From contig CAMCWC010000009.1 of the NCBI GenBank assembly GCA_945882415.1, positions 62,001-126,000 on the forward strand: DNA of 64,000 bases. The letters run 5' to 3'. The stretch comes from Chthonomonas calidirosea (lineage in GTDB: Bacteria > Armatimonadota > Fimbriimonadia > Fimbriimonadales > Fimbriimonadaceae). The position numbers and the translations under genes were made by a program. Numbering within the stretch: position 1 is the first letter of the stretch; every line of letters starts with the position of its first letter. Below are positions 1 to 8,965 of the stretch, piece after piece. Below the pieces are notes generated by a model. That model had not been told where the DNA came from, searched no databases, and saw only the letters and a list, made by a program, of their open reading frames with translations.

Positions 1-723
1 GTCCACATCATGACCGTTGAGGACCCGGTCGAGTTTGTCCACGACGACAAGATGGCCCTGATCAATCAGCGCGAGCTTGAAGTAGACACGCTGACCTTCG
101 CAAACGCGCTTAAGTACGTCTTGCGCCAAGACCCCGACGTCATCCTCGTCGGCGAAATGCGCGACCTGGAGACGATCCACCTCGCGATCACCGCCGCCGA
201 AACCGGGCACCTCGTCTTTGCGACCTTGCACACCGTTGACGCCGTCCAGACGGTTGACCGAATCGTCGACGTTTTCCCAATGCACCAGCAGCAGCAGATT
301 CGCATGCAGCTTTCGGTGAACCTGATCGGCGTCCTGTCTCAAACTCTCGTCAAGCGAAAAGACGGCCGAGGCCGAGCCGCGGCGCATGAAGTCCTCGTTG
401 CAACTTCGGCCGTGCGAAACCTGATTCGCGAGAACAAGAGCTACCAGATCAACTCGCTCATCCAAACCGGAGCGCGAATGAAGATGACCACCCTAGACCA
501 GTCGCTTGTGACCTTGGTCGAAAAGGGGCTTGTAACGGTCGAGGATGCGCGGGCCCGCGCAAAGGATCCTGGTGAGTTTGATCGACTCCTGGCCCTTGGG
601 GAAGATAGTTTTGCTGCGCCCGCGATGAACAACGTTGCGACCCGCCCTACAAACGTGAATCAAACACCGATAGCAGGTGGCGTGCGCGGCCAGCCTAACC
701 GGCCTGCTTTTCGACGAGAATAG
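1..723 (+). CDS. pilT: PilT, twitching motility ATPase, 5' truncated by the window edge
   Basis: C-terminal 240 codons of a PilT-type secretion ATPase, the hexameric motor that retracts type IV pili from the cytoplasmic side of the inner membrane. The frame is open from base 1, so the start and the Walker A motif lie outside the window. Visible are the DPVEFVH motif, the Asp-box/Walker B segment VILVGEMRD, the His-box ATLHT and the C-terminal helical region with the MQLSVNL signature. A low-complexity tail of about 35 residues (Asn/Pro/Arg rich) follows the conserved core. The gene ends 3 bp before the convergent metX stop. The prepilin at 32.5-33.3 kb may be part of the same pilus system, but this is only inference. 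Confidence 0.93.
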   Translation, partial: VHIMTVEDPVEFVHDDKMALINQRELEVDTLTFANALKYVLRQDPDVILVGEMRDLETIHLAITAAETGHLVFATLHTVDAVQTVDRIVDVFPMHQQQQIRMQLSVNLIGVLSQTLVKRKDGRGRAAAHEVLVATSAVRNLIRENKSYQINSLIQTGARMKMTTLDQSLVTLVEKGLVTVEDARARAKDPGEFDRLLALGEDSFAAPAMNNVATRPTNVNQTPIAGGVRGQPNRPAFRRE

Positions 724-726
724 GCC

Positions 727-1800
727 CTAGCCTAAGAATTCGCGCAATCGCGACCCTTGAACCTCACCATCGAGCAAGAACGCGTCATGGCCGTATGGGA
801 GGTCAATTAGGATGTGGTCGCTGTTGCGGCCAGAATTTTTCGCCATGAGGTGAAGGGTCTCGCTTTGGTGGGGCGGATACAGCCAGTCGGAGGTGAAACT
901 CGCGAACAGAAACTCCGCTCTCGCCGGACTTAGATCCTTGAGCTCGAAATAGTCAAGGGCCCGCGTCAGGACGAGTAGTGAGTTCGCATCGAAGCGATTC
1001 GTGAACTTGTCGCCTTGATAGTTGAGGTAGCTTTCGACCTCGAACTCGACCCCGAAATGGTAATCAAAGGCTTCCTTTCCTTGAAGGCGCCGAGCAAACT
1101 TCTGCCCAAACGCGTCCTCGCTTAGGAAAGTGATGTGGCCGAGCATTCGGGCGACCGCGAGTCCATCGCGCGGCGGGTCGTTTAGTGGATAGTCGCCACC
1201 TCGCCACTTCGGATCGCGCATGATCGCCTGCCGACCGACCTCGTTGAACCCGATTTGCATCGCCGAGTGAGCCGCACCGCTTGCCGTGACAAAGCACTTG
1301 CGCACCCGATCCGCGTAACGGACAGACCAAGCCAGCGCCTGCATACCGCCCATACTCCCACCCGCCACGGCATGCAGCGTTTGGATCTGGAGCTGGTCCA
1401 AGAGCAGCGCTTGCGCATCCACCATATCGTTGATGCTGATGATCGGGAATCGGCTTCCGAAGGGCTGGCCGTCTTCGGCAAGGGAACTCGGGCCCGTCGA
1501 TCCTTGGCATCCGCCCAGAACGTTAGAACAGATCACGAAGTACTTTTCCGTGTCAATCGCCTTGCCGGGGCCAATGAGCCGGGACCACCAGCCGATTGCA
1601 TGCGCGTCTCCGCTCAGAGCATGGCAAACCAGAATGGCGTTGTCTCGCGCGTCATTGGGTTGCCCCCAAGTCTCGTAGGCAATCTGGATCCCAGAAAATT
1701 CGAACCCGCGCTCCGTTTGAAATGGACCCAAGTGGGCAATCTTCCGTTCGTCCGTTACGGCGGCAGTCCGCTCGTTTTCCTGGAAAAGGGCCGAATCCAC
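727..1800 (-). CDS. metX: Homoserine O-acetyltransferase, MetX family
   Basis: Alpha/beta hydrolase of 357 residues that acylates homoserine for methionine synthesis. The nucleophile is Ser149 in GGSMGG. The acid Asp lies in FTSDWLYPP and the His in YGHDAFLL near the C-terminus. The oxyanion and substrate segment ALSGDAHA and the CSNVLGGCQGSTGP block match the family. The start codon is GTG. Whether acetyl-CoA or succinyl-CoA is used cannot be settled by eye. It is the last gene of a minus-strand run with leuS and two TPR proteins, starting 24 bp after the preceding stop. No SAM riboswitch or other methionine-specific leader was seen before it, as expected for an internal operon gene. Confidence 0.93.
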   Translation of the reverse strand: MDSALFQENERTAAVTDERKIAHLGPFQTERGFEFSGIQIAYETWGQPNDARDNAILVCHALSGDAHAIGWWSRLIGPGKAIDTEKYFVICSNVLGGCQGSTGPSSLAEDGQPFGSRFPIISINDMVDAQALLLDQLQIQTLHAVAGGSMGGMQALAWSVRYADRVRKCFVTASGAAHSAMQIGFNEVGRQAIMRDPKWRGGDYPLNDPPRDGLAVARMLGHITFLSEDAFGQKFARRLQGKEAFDYHFGVEFEVESYLNYQGDKFTNRFDANSLLVLTRALDYFELKDLSPARAEFLFASFTSDWLYPPHQSETLHLMAKNSGRNSDHILIDLPYGHDAFLLDGEVQGSRLREFLG

Positions 1801-1824
1801 CCCCAGAAGGTACCCCTGAGCGGC

Positions 1825-2691
1825 TTATTCGAACGGAAGGTTCGCTGGTGGCTCGGGACGCTTGTAGTTCCGGTGGGTTGGTGCTTTGGCAAGGGCAGCA
1901 CACTGGAAGATGCTGGCCAGGTGGATGCCCGCCGCCACAAAGATGGGCACCAGGACAGTCAGGTTGTCGGGCCGCTTCACATTCGTGGGTAATCCCGCCA
2001 TTCCTAGCAGGCCCTTCAAGTCATGCTGCTGCAAAAAGAGCCAGAAGATCATGATGATCCAGCCGCCAAAGAAGATGCCGCCTGCAACGCTGCGGCCGAG
2101 TACAAATTGACCAGCGCCGGGGATGAAGAAGGAAAGTAGCGTCGCGGAACGCGCACTTGCTAACGACTCGGAGGAGGTCGGCAAAAGCGGATCGCGAAGA
2201 GCGTTGCGAAGCTGGTCGTCGATCGAGCCACCGGTTGCCGACATCAGCACGACCTCGGCAAATTTCCGCTCCAAAGCGGCATTCTTCGGATCAAGATGGA
2301 CTGCCTTCTCGAGAGCGGATTTAGCATCGCGCCAGCGCTTGCGCTCGATCATCCCATCGGCAATGGCTTCTAGAACGATTGCCGAACCCGGTGCCACTGC
2401 AGCGGCTTCGTTCAGAAGCTCGGCGGATTTTTGCTTGTTTCCGCGAATCTTTTCGACGTTGGCTAACCGAATCAGGTTTTCCGCCTGCTGAAGTTGCAGT
2501 GGAGTCGGCGGCTCGATCACCTCTTCAACCGAGGTTTCAATGGGCTTTTCCGCCGGCAAAGAATCCCGGAGCTGCTTCAGCTTGAGCTCAAGCGCACCGC
2601 TGATGTCGGGGTCGTCGCTGGCAAGCAACTTGGACTCGACGCGTTTGATCTCCGCGCGAATCTCCGCCACATCGAGGTTCTCGTTGCTCAT
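1825..2691 (-). CDS. TPR-containing membrane protein, function unknown
   Basis: 288 residues. The N-terminal third is charged and helical. Residues about 80-155 contain TPR-like helices (SAELLNEAAAVAPGSAIVLEA, then DAKSALEKAVHLDPKNAAL). The C-terminal half has a hydrophobic hairpin near 185-225 (FFIPGAGQFVLGR, then a Trp/Phe-rich segment) and another near 240-265. The GAGQ-x-x-LG-R turn resembles that of small TM2-type membrane domains. It lies 2 bp after the neighbouring TPR gene and 24 bp before metX, so the genes are probably cotranscribed. The soluble TPR part would be cytoplasmic and the rest in the inner membrane. No function is recognised. Confidence 0.8.
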   Translation of the reverse strand: MSNENLDVAEIRAEIKRVESKLLASDDPDISGALELKLKQLRDSLPAEKPIETSVEEVIEPPTPLQLQQAENLIRLANVEKIRGNKQKSAELLNEAAAVAPGSAIVLEAIADGMIERKRWRDAKSALEKAVHLDPKNAALERKFAEVVLMSATGGSIDDQLRNALRDPLLPTSSESLASARSATLLSFFIPGAGQFVLGRSVAGGIFFGGWIIMIFWLFLQQHDLKGLLGMAGLPTNVKRPDNLTVLVPIFVAAGIHLASIFQCAALAKAPTHRNYKRPEPPANLPFE

Positions 2692-2693
2692 CG

Positions 2694-3446
2694 CTAGTTA
2701 GACGTTTTCGGTGGAGGGTTTTGACCGTCAGGCTTCGTTGCACCCTTGCCAGACTGAGTCGCCCGGTACTCGGCATCGATCAGGTTCGCAATCTGCAATG
2801 ACCGCTTGTGCCCGGGATCTAGCTTCAAGGCGTAGGCAATGTCATTCATTGCGGGTTGCATGTTGCCCAGTTGAAGGCTGCAACTCGCACGCGCCGAAAG
2901 GTAGTTCGGAGAGTTGTTGACCTGCTGAGCCGCATAATCTGCATCCGCAAACGCCGTCTTAAAGTCTCCCACGCTCTGATAGATCAGACTTCGCACGTAA
3001 CGAGCCTCGGCAAGGGTGAGCCGCGTGGCTTCTTTTACCGATGCATTTCCGTTTGCCGTAGATTGTCGCAAAATTTCTTCGCCGCTGAGGATGGCTTGAT
3101 TCAAGCTAGCCTCCGCCATATCGGTGTTTCCAACGGCGAAGTACGTTCGTCCGGCCTGGAACGCGGGCTCCACCGCCGTTGGACGGTACAGCATCATCGT
3201 TTCGTAAAGCTTCGCCGCTTTTTCCAGCTTCGTCTTATCTTCTTCGGTCAATTCTTCGGACCGATCAAATTTTTCTAACGCCGTTCTGCAGAGTTCCAAA
3301 GCTTCGTCGCTGCGGAGCTCGTACTCGCCATTGCTCGTCACCATCTGGACGCCATTTGGAGCCGCCGGAGGGCGATTGGACAAGAAAACGATCAGCGCAA
3401 GACCGCAAAAAACTAAGATCGGAACCGCCCAGTTTGGAATCTTCAT
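2694..3446 (-). CDS. Membrane-anchored tetratricopeptide repeat protein
   Basis: 250 residues with an N-terminal anchor (IPNWAVPILVFCGLALIVFL) followed by a predicted extracytoplasmic domain. TPR-like pairs run from about residue 60 to 220: EPAFQAGRTYFAVGNTDMAE, FKTAFADADYAAQQVNN, MQPAMNDIAYALKLDPGHK. The C-terminus is a Gly/Pro/Lys-rich tail. It starts 2 bp after the leuS stop and ends 2 bp before the next TPR gene, a tight operon arrangement. Probably a scaffold, but no partner can be named from the sequence. Confidence 0.82.
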   Translation of the reverse strand: MKIPNWAVPILVFCGLALIVFLSNRPPAAPNGVQMVTSNGEYELRSDEALELCRTALEKFDRSEELTEEDKTKLEKAAKLYETMMLYRPTAVEPAFQAGRTYFAVGNTDMAEASLNQAILSGEEILRQSTANGNASVKEATRLTLAEARYVRSLIYQSVGDFKTAFADADYAAQQVNNSPNYLSARASCSLQLGNMQPAMNDIAYALKLDPGHKRSLQIANLIDAEYRATQSGKGATKPDGQNPPPKTSN

Positions 3447-3448
3447 GC

Positions 3449-6175
3449 TTAGTTCGCTACGATGTTCACAAGTTTGCCCGGAATGACAATAACTTTTCGC
3501 ACCGTGTTTCCTTCAAGATACGGCAGGATTTTCGGATGCGCAAGCGCCAGCGCCTCGTGCGTCGCGTTATCTGTCCCGACCGGTAAGTCGAAGGTTCCAC
3601 GAAGCTTGCCGTTCACCTGAACCGCAATCGTGACCTCGTCTTCAACGGCCAGCGCAGGGTTGCTCACGGGCCATTCCGCTTCAAGCGTAAAGCCAGCCTT
3701 TCCGATCGATTCCCACAACTCGTCCGAAGCAAACGGTGCAATCGGAGCGAGCAGCAGAATCAAGGTCTCGACTGCTTCCGAGAACGCCAGCGCTTGCACC
3801 CGAGCATCCGTCCCCGCGAAGTTGGCGGCGGCGAACTGCTCGTTTAGCCCGTTGACGTACTTCATGAGCCAGGAAACGTAGGTGTTGAAGCTGAACCGGT
3901 CAAGGTCGTCGGTGCAGGAAGCTATGGTTTGGTGGGTCACGCGCCTAACCTGGCGCGCAACGGAGTCCAGCTCCTCAAAAGAAAGCAGCGACTTCCAGTC
4001 CGAACTATAGTGCGTCTTGAGGGTCTCAACGATCTTGAAGACTCGGTTCAGGAACTTCGCTGCGCTCTCGACCCCCTCGCTCTTCCACTCGACGTCCGAG
4101 TTGAACGGAGCGACGAAGAGCAAGTAGATCCGCAGTGCGTCTGCACCATAAGTTGAAACCATCTCTTCTGGCGCAACGACGTTGCCCTTCGACTTGCTCA
4201 TGCGCGCCCAGCGCCACATTAACTGGTCCTTCGGCAAGGTCTTCGCTTCATCGAAGCTCACCAAGATTCCATCTTCGCCAATGTCGAGTCGCTCGTCTTC
4301 CCGAGGCTTTCGGTAAGGCGTATGGGCTAGGACTTGGCCTTGGTTCTGAAGTCTCTGGAAAGGCTCTTGCACTTCCACAAGTCCGGCATCGTACAGGACC
4401 TTTGTCCAGAACCGGGCATAAAGCAGGTGCATGACGGCGTGCTCAGCCCCGCCAACGTAGGTGTCAACCGGCATCCAGTACTTGGCGGCTTCGGTGCTCC
4501 AGGGTTTGTCGAAATTGTGCGGATCGCAGAAGCGCAGGAAGTACCAAGAAGAGCAAGCGAAGCCGCCCATTGTGTCGGTTTCTCGCATCCCGAGCCGACC
4601 ATCGTTGTCGGTCGCATTCACAAAAGCCGGAATGTGAGCCAGTGGGGAAGTCCCATCGCCAGATGGCTCGTAGTGGTCCACCTTCGGTAGTTCAACTGGC
4701 AAGCTCGTCGTGCTCACGAGGTGCATGTCGCCATCCTTCGTGTGAACAATCGGGATCGGGCAGCCCCAATACCGCTGCCGGGAAATCAGCCAGTCCCGAA
4801 GCTTGTACTGAATTTTGCGCTGACCAATCTGGTGCGCCTCAACCCATTCGCCAAGGTTTTGCTGAGCGAGCGGAATGGACATTTCGTCGTACTCGCCCGA
4901 GTTAATAAGCACAGATTCCTTTGAAGCGAAAACCGGATTGAACTGAGTGGCATCGTTCAAATACCGCTGGTAAACCTCGTCCACAGACTCACCCTCCAGC
5001 GCGAACGGTTCCAGGTAGTCCGTCGTTGGCTTGATTACCGGCACAACGGGGATGCCAAATTTCTCTGCGAAGTCGAAGTCGCGCTGGTCGTGTCCGGGCA
5101 CCGCCATGATGGCCCCGGTTCCGTAGGTTGCCAGAACGTAGTCGGCGATCCAGATTTGGACGCGCTTTCCATTGCTCGGGTTGATTGCGTACGCACCGGT
5201 GAAAACGCCAGTCTTCTCGCGACTATCGGACTGTCGGTCCGCATCAGAAAGCGTCTTCGCCTGATCCTGGTACTCCTTGATGCGCACCCGGTCTTCTTCA
5301 GAATTCGGCAGCGCAGCGATCAGCGGATGCTCCGGCGCGAGGACGCAGAACGTCATTCCGAAAATCGTATCGATGCGTGTCGTGAAGACATCGAAGGTCA
5401 GCGGCTTCTCGGTTTGAGGATCGTCAACGTCAAGATCAATCGGCCCTTCGGGTCGGCCGGTCTCGGCAACTTTGAGCATGAACTGAACGCCTTCGCTGCG
5501 GCCAATCCAGTTGCGCTGTTGGTTCTTGATTCCTTCGGGCCAATCGACCAGGTCAAGGTCGTCAATCAGCCGCTGGGCGTAGTCGGTGATCTTGAAGAAC
5601 CACTGCGGGATGTACTTCTTTTCAACCAACGCGCCGGATCGCTCCGCACGTCCGCCAACGACTTCTTCGTCGGCGAGCACGGTCTTATCGATCGGATCCC
5701 AGTTGACCGCGGCCAACTTTCGGTAGGCCAGTCCTCGATTAAAGAGGACGCCAAAAATCCACTGCGTCCACTTGTAGTAGTCGGCGTCGGAAGACTTGAA
5801 TGACCGGGACCAATCGAAGGAAATTCCGATCAGATCCATTTGACGCCGGTACGTCGCGGCGTAACGCTCGATCATCTCGGCTGGGTGAGTTTGCCGCTTG
5901 ATGGCCTCGTTCTCGGCGGGCAGACCAAAAGCGTCAAAGCCCATTGGATGCAGAACGTTGTAGCCCTGCATGAGCTTCATGCGGCAGACAACGTCGGTTG
6001 GAATGTAGTTTCGGCAATGGCCAATGCTCAGTCCCGCGCCAGATGGGTACGGGAAAAAGTCAAGGCCGTAAAACTTGGGTCGACCGGGAGTTTCTTTCGT
6101 TTTGAATAGTTCTGCTTCTTGCCAACGCTCGCGCCACTTGGACTCAAAACTCTGCGGTTCGTACCGATCTGCCAT
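3449..6175 (-). CDS. leuS: Leucyl-tRNA synthetase
   Basis: Class I aminoacyl-tRNA synthetase of 908 residues that charges tRNA-Leu. The HIGH-type signature is FFPYPSGAGLSIGHCRNY (residues about 40-57) and the KMSKS loop is RMSKSKGN near residue 650. The CP1 editing domain lies between, with the TTRIDTIFG threonine-rich motif, and the anticodon-binding helical domain ends the protein. The open frame extends 27 codons further upstream, but that stretch has no family resemblance, so the ATG at 6175 (MADRYEP) is chosen. It lies 25 bp after the lipoprotein stop. No T-box leader is visible. Confidence 0.96.
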   Translation of the reverse strand: MADRYEPQSFESKWRERWQEAELFKTKETPGRPKFYGLDFFPYPSGAGLSIGHCRNYIPTDVVCRMKLMQGYNVLHPMGFDAFGLPAENEAIKRQTHPAEMIERYAATYRRQMDLIGISFDWSRSFKSSDADYYKWTQWIFGVLFNRGLAYRKLAAVNWDPIDKTVLADEEVVGGRAERSGALVEKKYIPQWFFKITDYAQRLIDDLDLVDWPEGIKNQQRNWIGRSEGVQFMLKVAETGRPEGPIDLDVDDPQTEKPLTFDVFTTRIDTIFGMTFCVLAPEHPLIAALPNSEEDRVRIKEYQDQAKTLSDADRQSDSREKTGVFTGAYAINPSNGKRVQIWIADYVLATYGTGAIMAVPGHDQRDFDFAEKFGIPVVPVIKPTTDYLEPFALEGESVDEVYQRYLNDATQFNPVFASKESVLINSGEYDEMSIPLAQQNLGEWVEAHQIGQRKIQYKLRDWLISRQRYWGCPIPIVHTKDGDMHLVSTTSLPVELPKVDHYEPSGDGTSPLAHIPAFVNATDNDGRLGMRETDTMGGFACSSWYFLRFCDPHNFDKPWSTEAAKYWMPVDTYVGGAEHAVMHLLYARFWTKVLYDAGLVEVQEPFQRLQNQGQVLAHTPYRKPREDERLDIGEDGILVSFDEAKTLPKDQLMWRWARMSKSKGNVVAPEEMVSTYGADALRIYLLFVAPFNSDVEWKSEGVESAAKFLNRVFKIVETLKTHYSSDWKSLLSFEELDSVARQVRRVTHQTIASCTDDLDRFSFNTYVSWLMKYVNGLNEQFAAANFAGTDARVQALAFSEAVETLILLLAPIAPFASDELWESIGKAGFTLEAEWPVSNPALAVEDEVTIAVQVNGKLRGTFDLPVGTDNATHEALALAHPKILPYLEGNTVRKVIVIPGKLVNIVAN

Positions 6176-6200
6176 TTGCGCGATAAGGGTACCGCGAGGG

Positions 6201-6680
6201 CTACATTGGGTTGGTCGCGGGCTTCTTTTCTGAATCGGAAACAATGCCCTTCGCACGAATCACCGTGCCCTGGCTTTCTGCGGTTACGGAGAGCATGAGG
6301 AACGTGCCGGACTTCGTTCGGCCCATGATGTCCACGCCGTTCTCTTTCTTAAAACTCTGCAACGCAAAGGCACCTTCGTAAAACTTCGCGACCTTGTCCA
6401 CTGGATCTTTCGTGACCATGGTCAACGCAAGACGATATTCGCCCTGATCGTTTTTGTAAGACTTGTTGATCGTCTCGTCATCGAAGCTGGCGCCCGGGTA
6501 CGCCGGAACCTGCATTTTCTCCGCGACCTCCTCCGGCTTGGTGAACGCGGGCTTCAGTTCCGTGCCTTTTGGCGCACTGGCATTTTCGATTGGCGCCTCC
6601 TTCGTGGTCGGGGCTGGCGTTCCGCAGCCAACGGTAACGGCCACACAGATACAGGCGAATGCGAGGGGTCCCAAGCGCAT
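6201..6680 (-). CDS. Small putative lipoprotein
   Basis: 159 residues from the ATG at 6680. The signal peptide is followed by a lipobox-like VTVGC with Cys19, so export and lipid anchoring are predicted. The mature part starts with a Pro/Thr/Ala/Lys linker. A compact domain follows with VPAYPGASFDDE, VAKFYEGAF and a beta-rich end. This pattern is seen in small exported proteins of unknown function that bear a Y-P-G-A motif. A longer open frame reaches 6926 but would overlap the divergent rluD-type gene and lacks a signal sequence. The start codons of this gene and the divergent one are only 28 bp apart. Confidence 0.78.
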   Translation of the reverse strand: MRLGPLAFACICVAVTVGCGTPAPTTKEAPIENASAPKGTELKPAFTKPEEVAEKMQVPAYPGASFDDETINKSYKNDQGEYRLALTMVTKDPVDKVAKFYEGAFALQSFKKENGVDIMGRTKSGTFLMLSVTAESQGTVIRAKGIVSDSEKKPATNPM

Positions 6681-6708
6681 TCCTTGAGTATGAAGGAAGA
6701 ATACAGGA

Positions 6709-7608
6709 ATGAAATTCACCGCAGATGCGCATGAAAGACTCGACAAGGCGCTTGCGCGGTGGCTGCCCGCCCACAGCCGGGCCCGATTGGTGAAGCTAAT
6801 TGACGCTGGAGAAGTGCTTGTCAACGAAAAAACCGCGAAGCCAAGCCTGATGCTGGAAGTGGGTTGGAGCGTGGAAGTGCCCGTAATCTCGGAAGCCGCT
6901 GAGCACGACCTGACTCCGGCGGACATTCCATTGGAGATTGCCTACGAGGACGAGTACCTGCTGGTGGTGAACAAACCTCGGGGTTTGGCCGTTCACCCGG
7001 CGGCGACGCTAAAGGAGCCGTCGATGGTGAACGCCTTGCTTGCGCGGAACCATGAGCTCAGCGGGACCGGCGGCTCGTACCGGCCAGGAATCGTTCACCG
7101 TCTGGACAAAGACACCACCGGGCTGCTTGTAGTAGCCAAAACGGACTCGGTTCACGTCGCGCTTGCCCGACAGATCGCCGGGAAGACGGCGGAGCGCCGC
7201 TACATGGCGGTGGTCGCGGGTCGAGTCGAGCGAGAGAAATTTACGATCGAAGCCGGAATTGGCCGATCCAAGCGGAATCGCCTGCTGATGGCGGTGGACC
7301 ACAACGGCAAGCCCGCGATTACCCACGTGAAAGTGCTCGCCAGAGTCGACGCAGGCACCCTCGTAGGTTGCCGACTGGAAACGGGGCGAACCCACCAGAT
7401 TCGGGTCCACCTCAGCGCGGTAGCGCATCCCGTCCTCGGCGACCGGTTGTACGCGCCGAAGGAATTCCAGAAGACGCCGTTGCAGTTGCACTCCGCCTAC
7501 TTGAGCTTCGTGCATCCGGTGACGGAAAAGCAGATCACCTGTACCGCCGACACGCCGCCGGACTTTCTAGCATCGGCCATCGGGAAAGAACAACTCGATC
7601 CGTTTTAA
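6709..7608 (+). CDS. RluD-family 23S rRNA pseudouridine synthase
   Basis: 299 residues. An N-terminal S4 RNA-binding domain (residues about 5-60, with RLDKALARWLP and LIDAGEVLVN) precedes the catalytic domain. The catalytic Asp is in HRLDKDTTGLLVVAKT. The family motifs NKPRGLAVHP and GRTHQIRVHL are present. It converts uridines to pseudouridine in 23S rRNA; the exact target sites (RluC or RluD type) cannot be set from sequence alone. A Shine-Dalgarno-like AAGGAAG lies about 10 bp before the ATG. The 3' end overlaps the convergent DCC gene by 4 bp. Confidence 0.93.
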   Translation: MKFTADAHERLDKALARWLPAHSRARLVKLIDAGEVLVNEKTAKPSLMLEVGWSVEVPVISEAAEHDLTPADIPLEIAYEDEYLLVVNKPRGLAVHPAATLKEPSMVNALLARNHELSGTGGSYRPGIVHRLDKDTTGLLVVAKTDSVHVALARQIAGKTAERRYMAVVAGRVEREKFTIEAGIGRSKRNRLLMAVDHNGKPAITHVKVLARVDAGTLVGCRLETGRTHQIRVHLSAVAHPVLGDRLYAPKEFQKTPLQLHSAYLSFVHPVTEKQITCTADTPPDFLASAIGKEQLDPF

Positions 7609-8021
7609 GGCAGGAAAGTAGCCCGCTCTTCGGGGGTTGGCAGGCGGCATGAATCCCGCTTGCCAAACCAGCGATACCGATTTCGTGCAACCCACTTGTA
7701 AATGGCGTCTCGCCCGAACCGTGGGACGATTCTCCCGAGGACTCCCAACATTCGGTAACCGGGTGAAAGGTAGCCCAGCAACTTGAGAACAGCGTCGCTG
7801 CGAACAAGCACGACGCCATCGGTCCAAACGAGGATGCTGTCCGGATCGCCTTCGGTCAGATGATCCGGCACCATTTGCGCTGCCGTGGAGCCTTGTAGCG
7901 AGGCGTACTGAATGCGATGCTCGTGATCACGCTTGACAAGCCAGTCGATCGCGCCGTTGCAAAGATTGCAGACTCCGTCGAAGAAGACGATGGGGCCCTC
8001 TGGGCCGCCAGATTCGCTCAT
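7605..8021 (-). CDS. DCC (DUF393) thiol-disulfide oxidoreductase family protein
   Basis: 138 residues. It begins with the hallmark FFDGVCNLCNGAIDWL, whose CxxC follows the DG motif that names the DCC family. The middle block ALLKLLGYLSPGYR-like and the distal YKWVARNRYRWFGK and CRLP motifs also fit. The family is proposed to act in thiol-disulfide exchange, but its substrates are unknown. The ATGA overlap with the ispH stop implies translational coupling. IspH is an iron-sulfur enzyme, so a redox link is conceivable; this is only inference. Confidence 0.9.
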   Translation of the reverse strand: MSESGGPEGPIVFFDGVCNLCNGAIDWLVKRDHEHRIQYASLQGSTAAQMVPDHLTEGDPDSILVWTDGVVLVRSDAVLKLLGYLSPGYRMLGVLGRIVPRFGRDAIYKWVARNRYRWFGKRDSCRLPTPEERATFLP

Positions 8022-8962
8022 TTGGCCATCGCAAGTGCGATTAGGTCGCGTGACGGACGGAAGGTGACATCCTCCTTTATTGTTTCAAGGATCGTCACGG
8101 GGACGTGCTCTTGACCTCGCAATAGTTCGCCAACGATGGCTTCCACTAAGTCCTCAGGCGTCGACGCTCCCGACGAAATTCCGATCGTGCCGTAGTTGGT
8201 TTTCCAGTGCGGCAGTATTTCGTCTGGCGTCATCAGAAGGTGAGATTCTGCGCCACTCACTTCCGCCACTTCACGCAATCGATTCGAGTTGGATGAGGTG
8301 GTTGAACCGACGACGAGAACGAGATCGGACATCGAAGCGAGCTCACGAATGGCAGTCTGCCGGTTGGTGGTCGCATAGCAAATATCCTCCTTCGCCGGGG
8401 TCGTGATTTGCGGGAACCGGCGCTTCAGCACGGCCATCGTTGCCCGGACTTCATTCACGCTGAGGGTGGTTTGGGTCAAAACGGCGAGCCGCTCGTAGTG
8501 AGGGATTTCTAGCTTTTCAGCATCTTCCGGAGTTTCAACCAGAACCATGCGTTCTGGTGCTTGACCCATGCTTCCTTCTGCTTCCACATGGCCGTCGTGG
8601 CCGATGTAGATCATGAAATAGTCGCGGGCAGCGTAGTGCTTGGCCTCGTTGTGGACCTTGGTCACCAGCGGGCACGTGGCGTCGATGATCTGCAAATCGC
8701 GCTCCCGGGACTGGCGGCGAATCTCCGGAGATACGCCGTGGGCCGAGTAAACGACCACGGCGCCGTTTGGAATGTCCGAAATGTCCTCGACGAAAACCAC
8801 CCCTTGAGATTCAAAACTTCGAACGACATGCTCGTTGTGGACAATGGCGTGACGAACGTACACCGGCGCCCCGTGAATTTTCAGGGCAAGGCTCACAACT
8901 TCAATGGCGTACGAAACTCCGGCGCAGAAGCCTCGTGGCGCGGCAAGAACGATTCGGTCCAC
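8018..8962 (-). CDS. ispH: 4-hydroxy-3-methylbut-2-enyl diphosphate reductase
   Basis: 314 residues. It is the last enzyme of the methylerythritol phosphate pathway and makes IPP and DMAPP using a [4Fe-4S] cluster. The three cluster cysteines are in APRGFCAGV, IDATCPLVTKVH and EDICYATTNRQ. The substrate-binding histidines lie in AIVHNEHVV and IYIGHDGHVEAEG; the latter also carries the active-site Glu region. Length is typical. It is followed by the DCC gene with a 4-bp overlap and preceded by folB 3 bp upstream, so folB-ispH-DCC form one minus-strand operon. Confidence 0.96.
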   Translation of the reverse strand: MDRIVLAAPRGFCAGVSYAIEVVSLALKIHGAPVYVRHAIVHNEHVVRSFESQGVVFVEDISDIPNGAVVVYSAHGVSPEIRRQSRERDLQIIDATCPLVTKVHNEAKHYAARDYFMIYIGHDGHVEAEGSMGQAPERMVLVETPEDAEKLEIPHYERLAVLTQTTLSVNEVRATMAVLKRRFPQITTPAKEDICYATTNRQTAIRELASMSDLVLVVGSTTSSNSNRLREVAEVSGAESHLLMTPDEILPHWKTNYGTIGISSGASTPEDLVEAIVGELLRGQEHVPVTILETIKEDVTFRPSRDLIALAMAK

Positions 8963-8965
8963 GTC

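Noticed and set aside
1255-1992. 245-codon frame antisense to metX
   Set aside because: Composition is that of a reverse shadow (Arg/Pro-rich), and metX is certain on the other strand.
4570-4905. Small frames within leuS on the plus strand
   Set aside because: All lie inside the certain leuS gene with shadow-type composition.
5090-5803. 237-codon frame antisense to leuS
   Set aside because: Shadow of leuS; no recognisable family.
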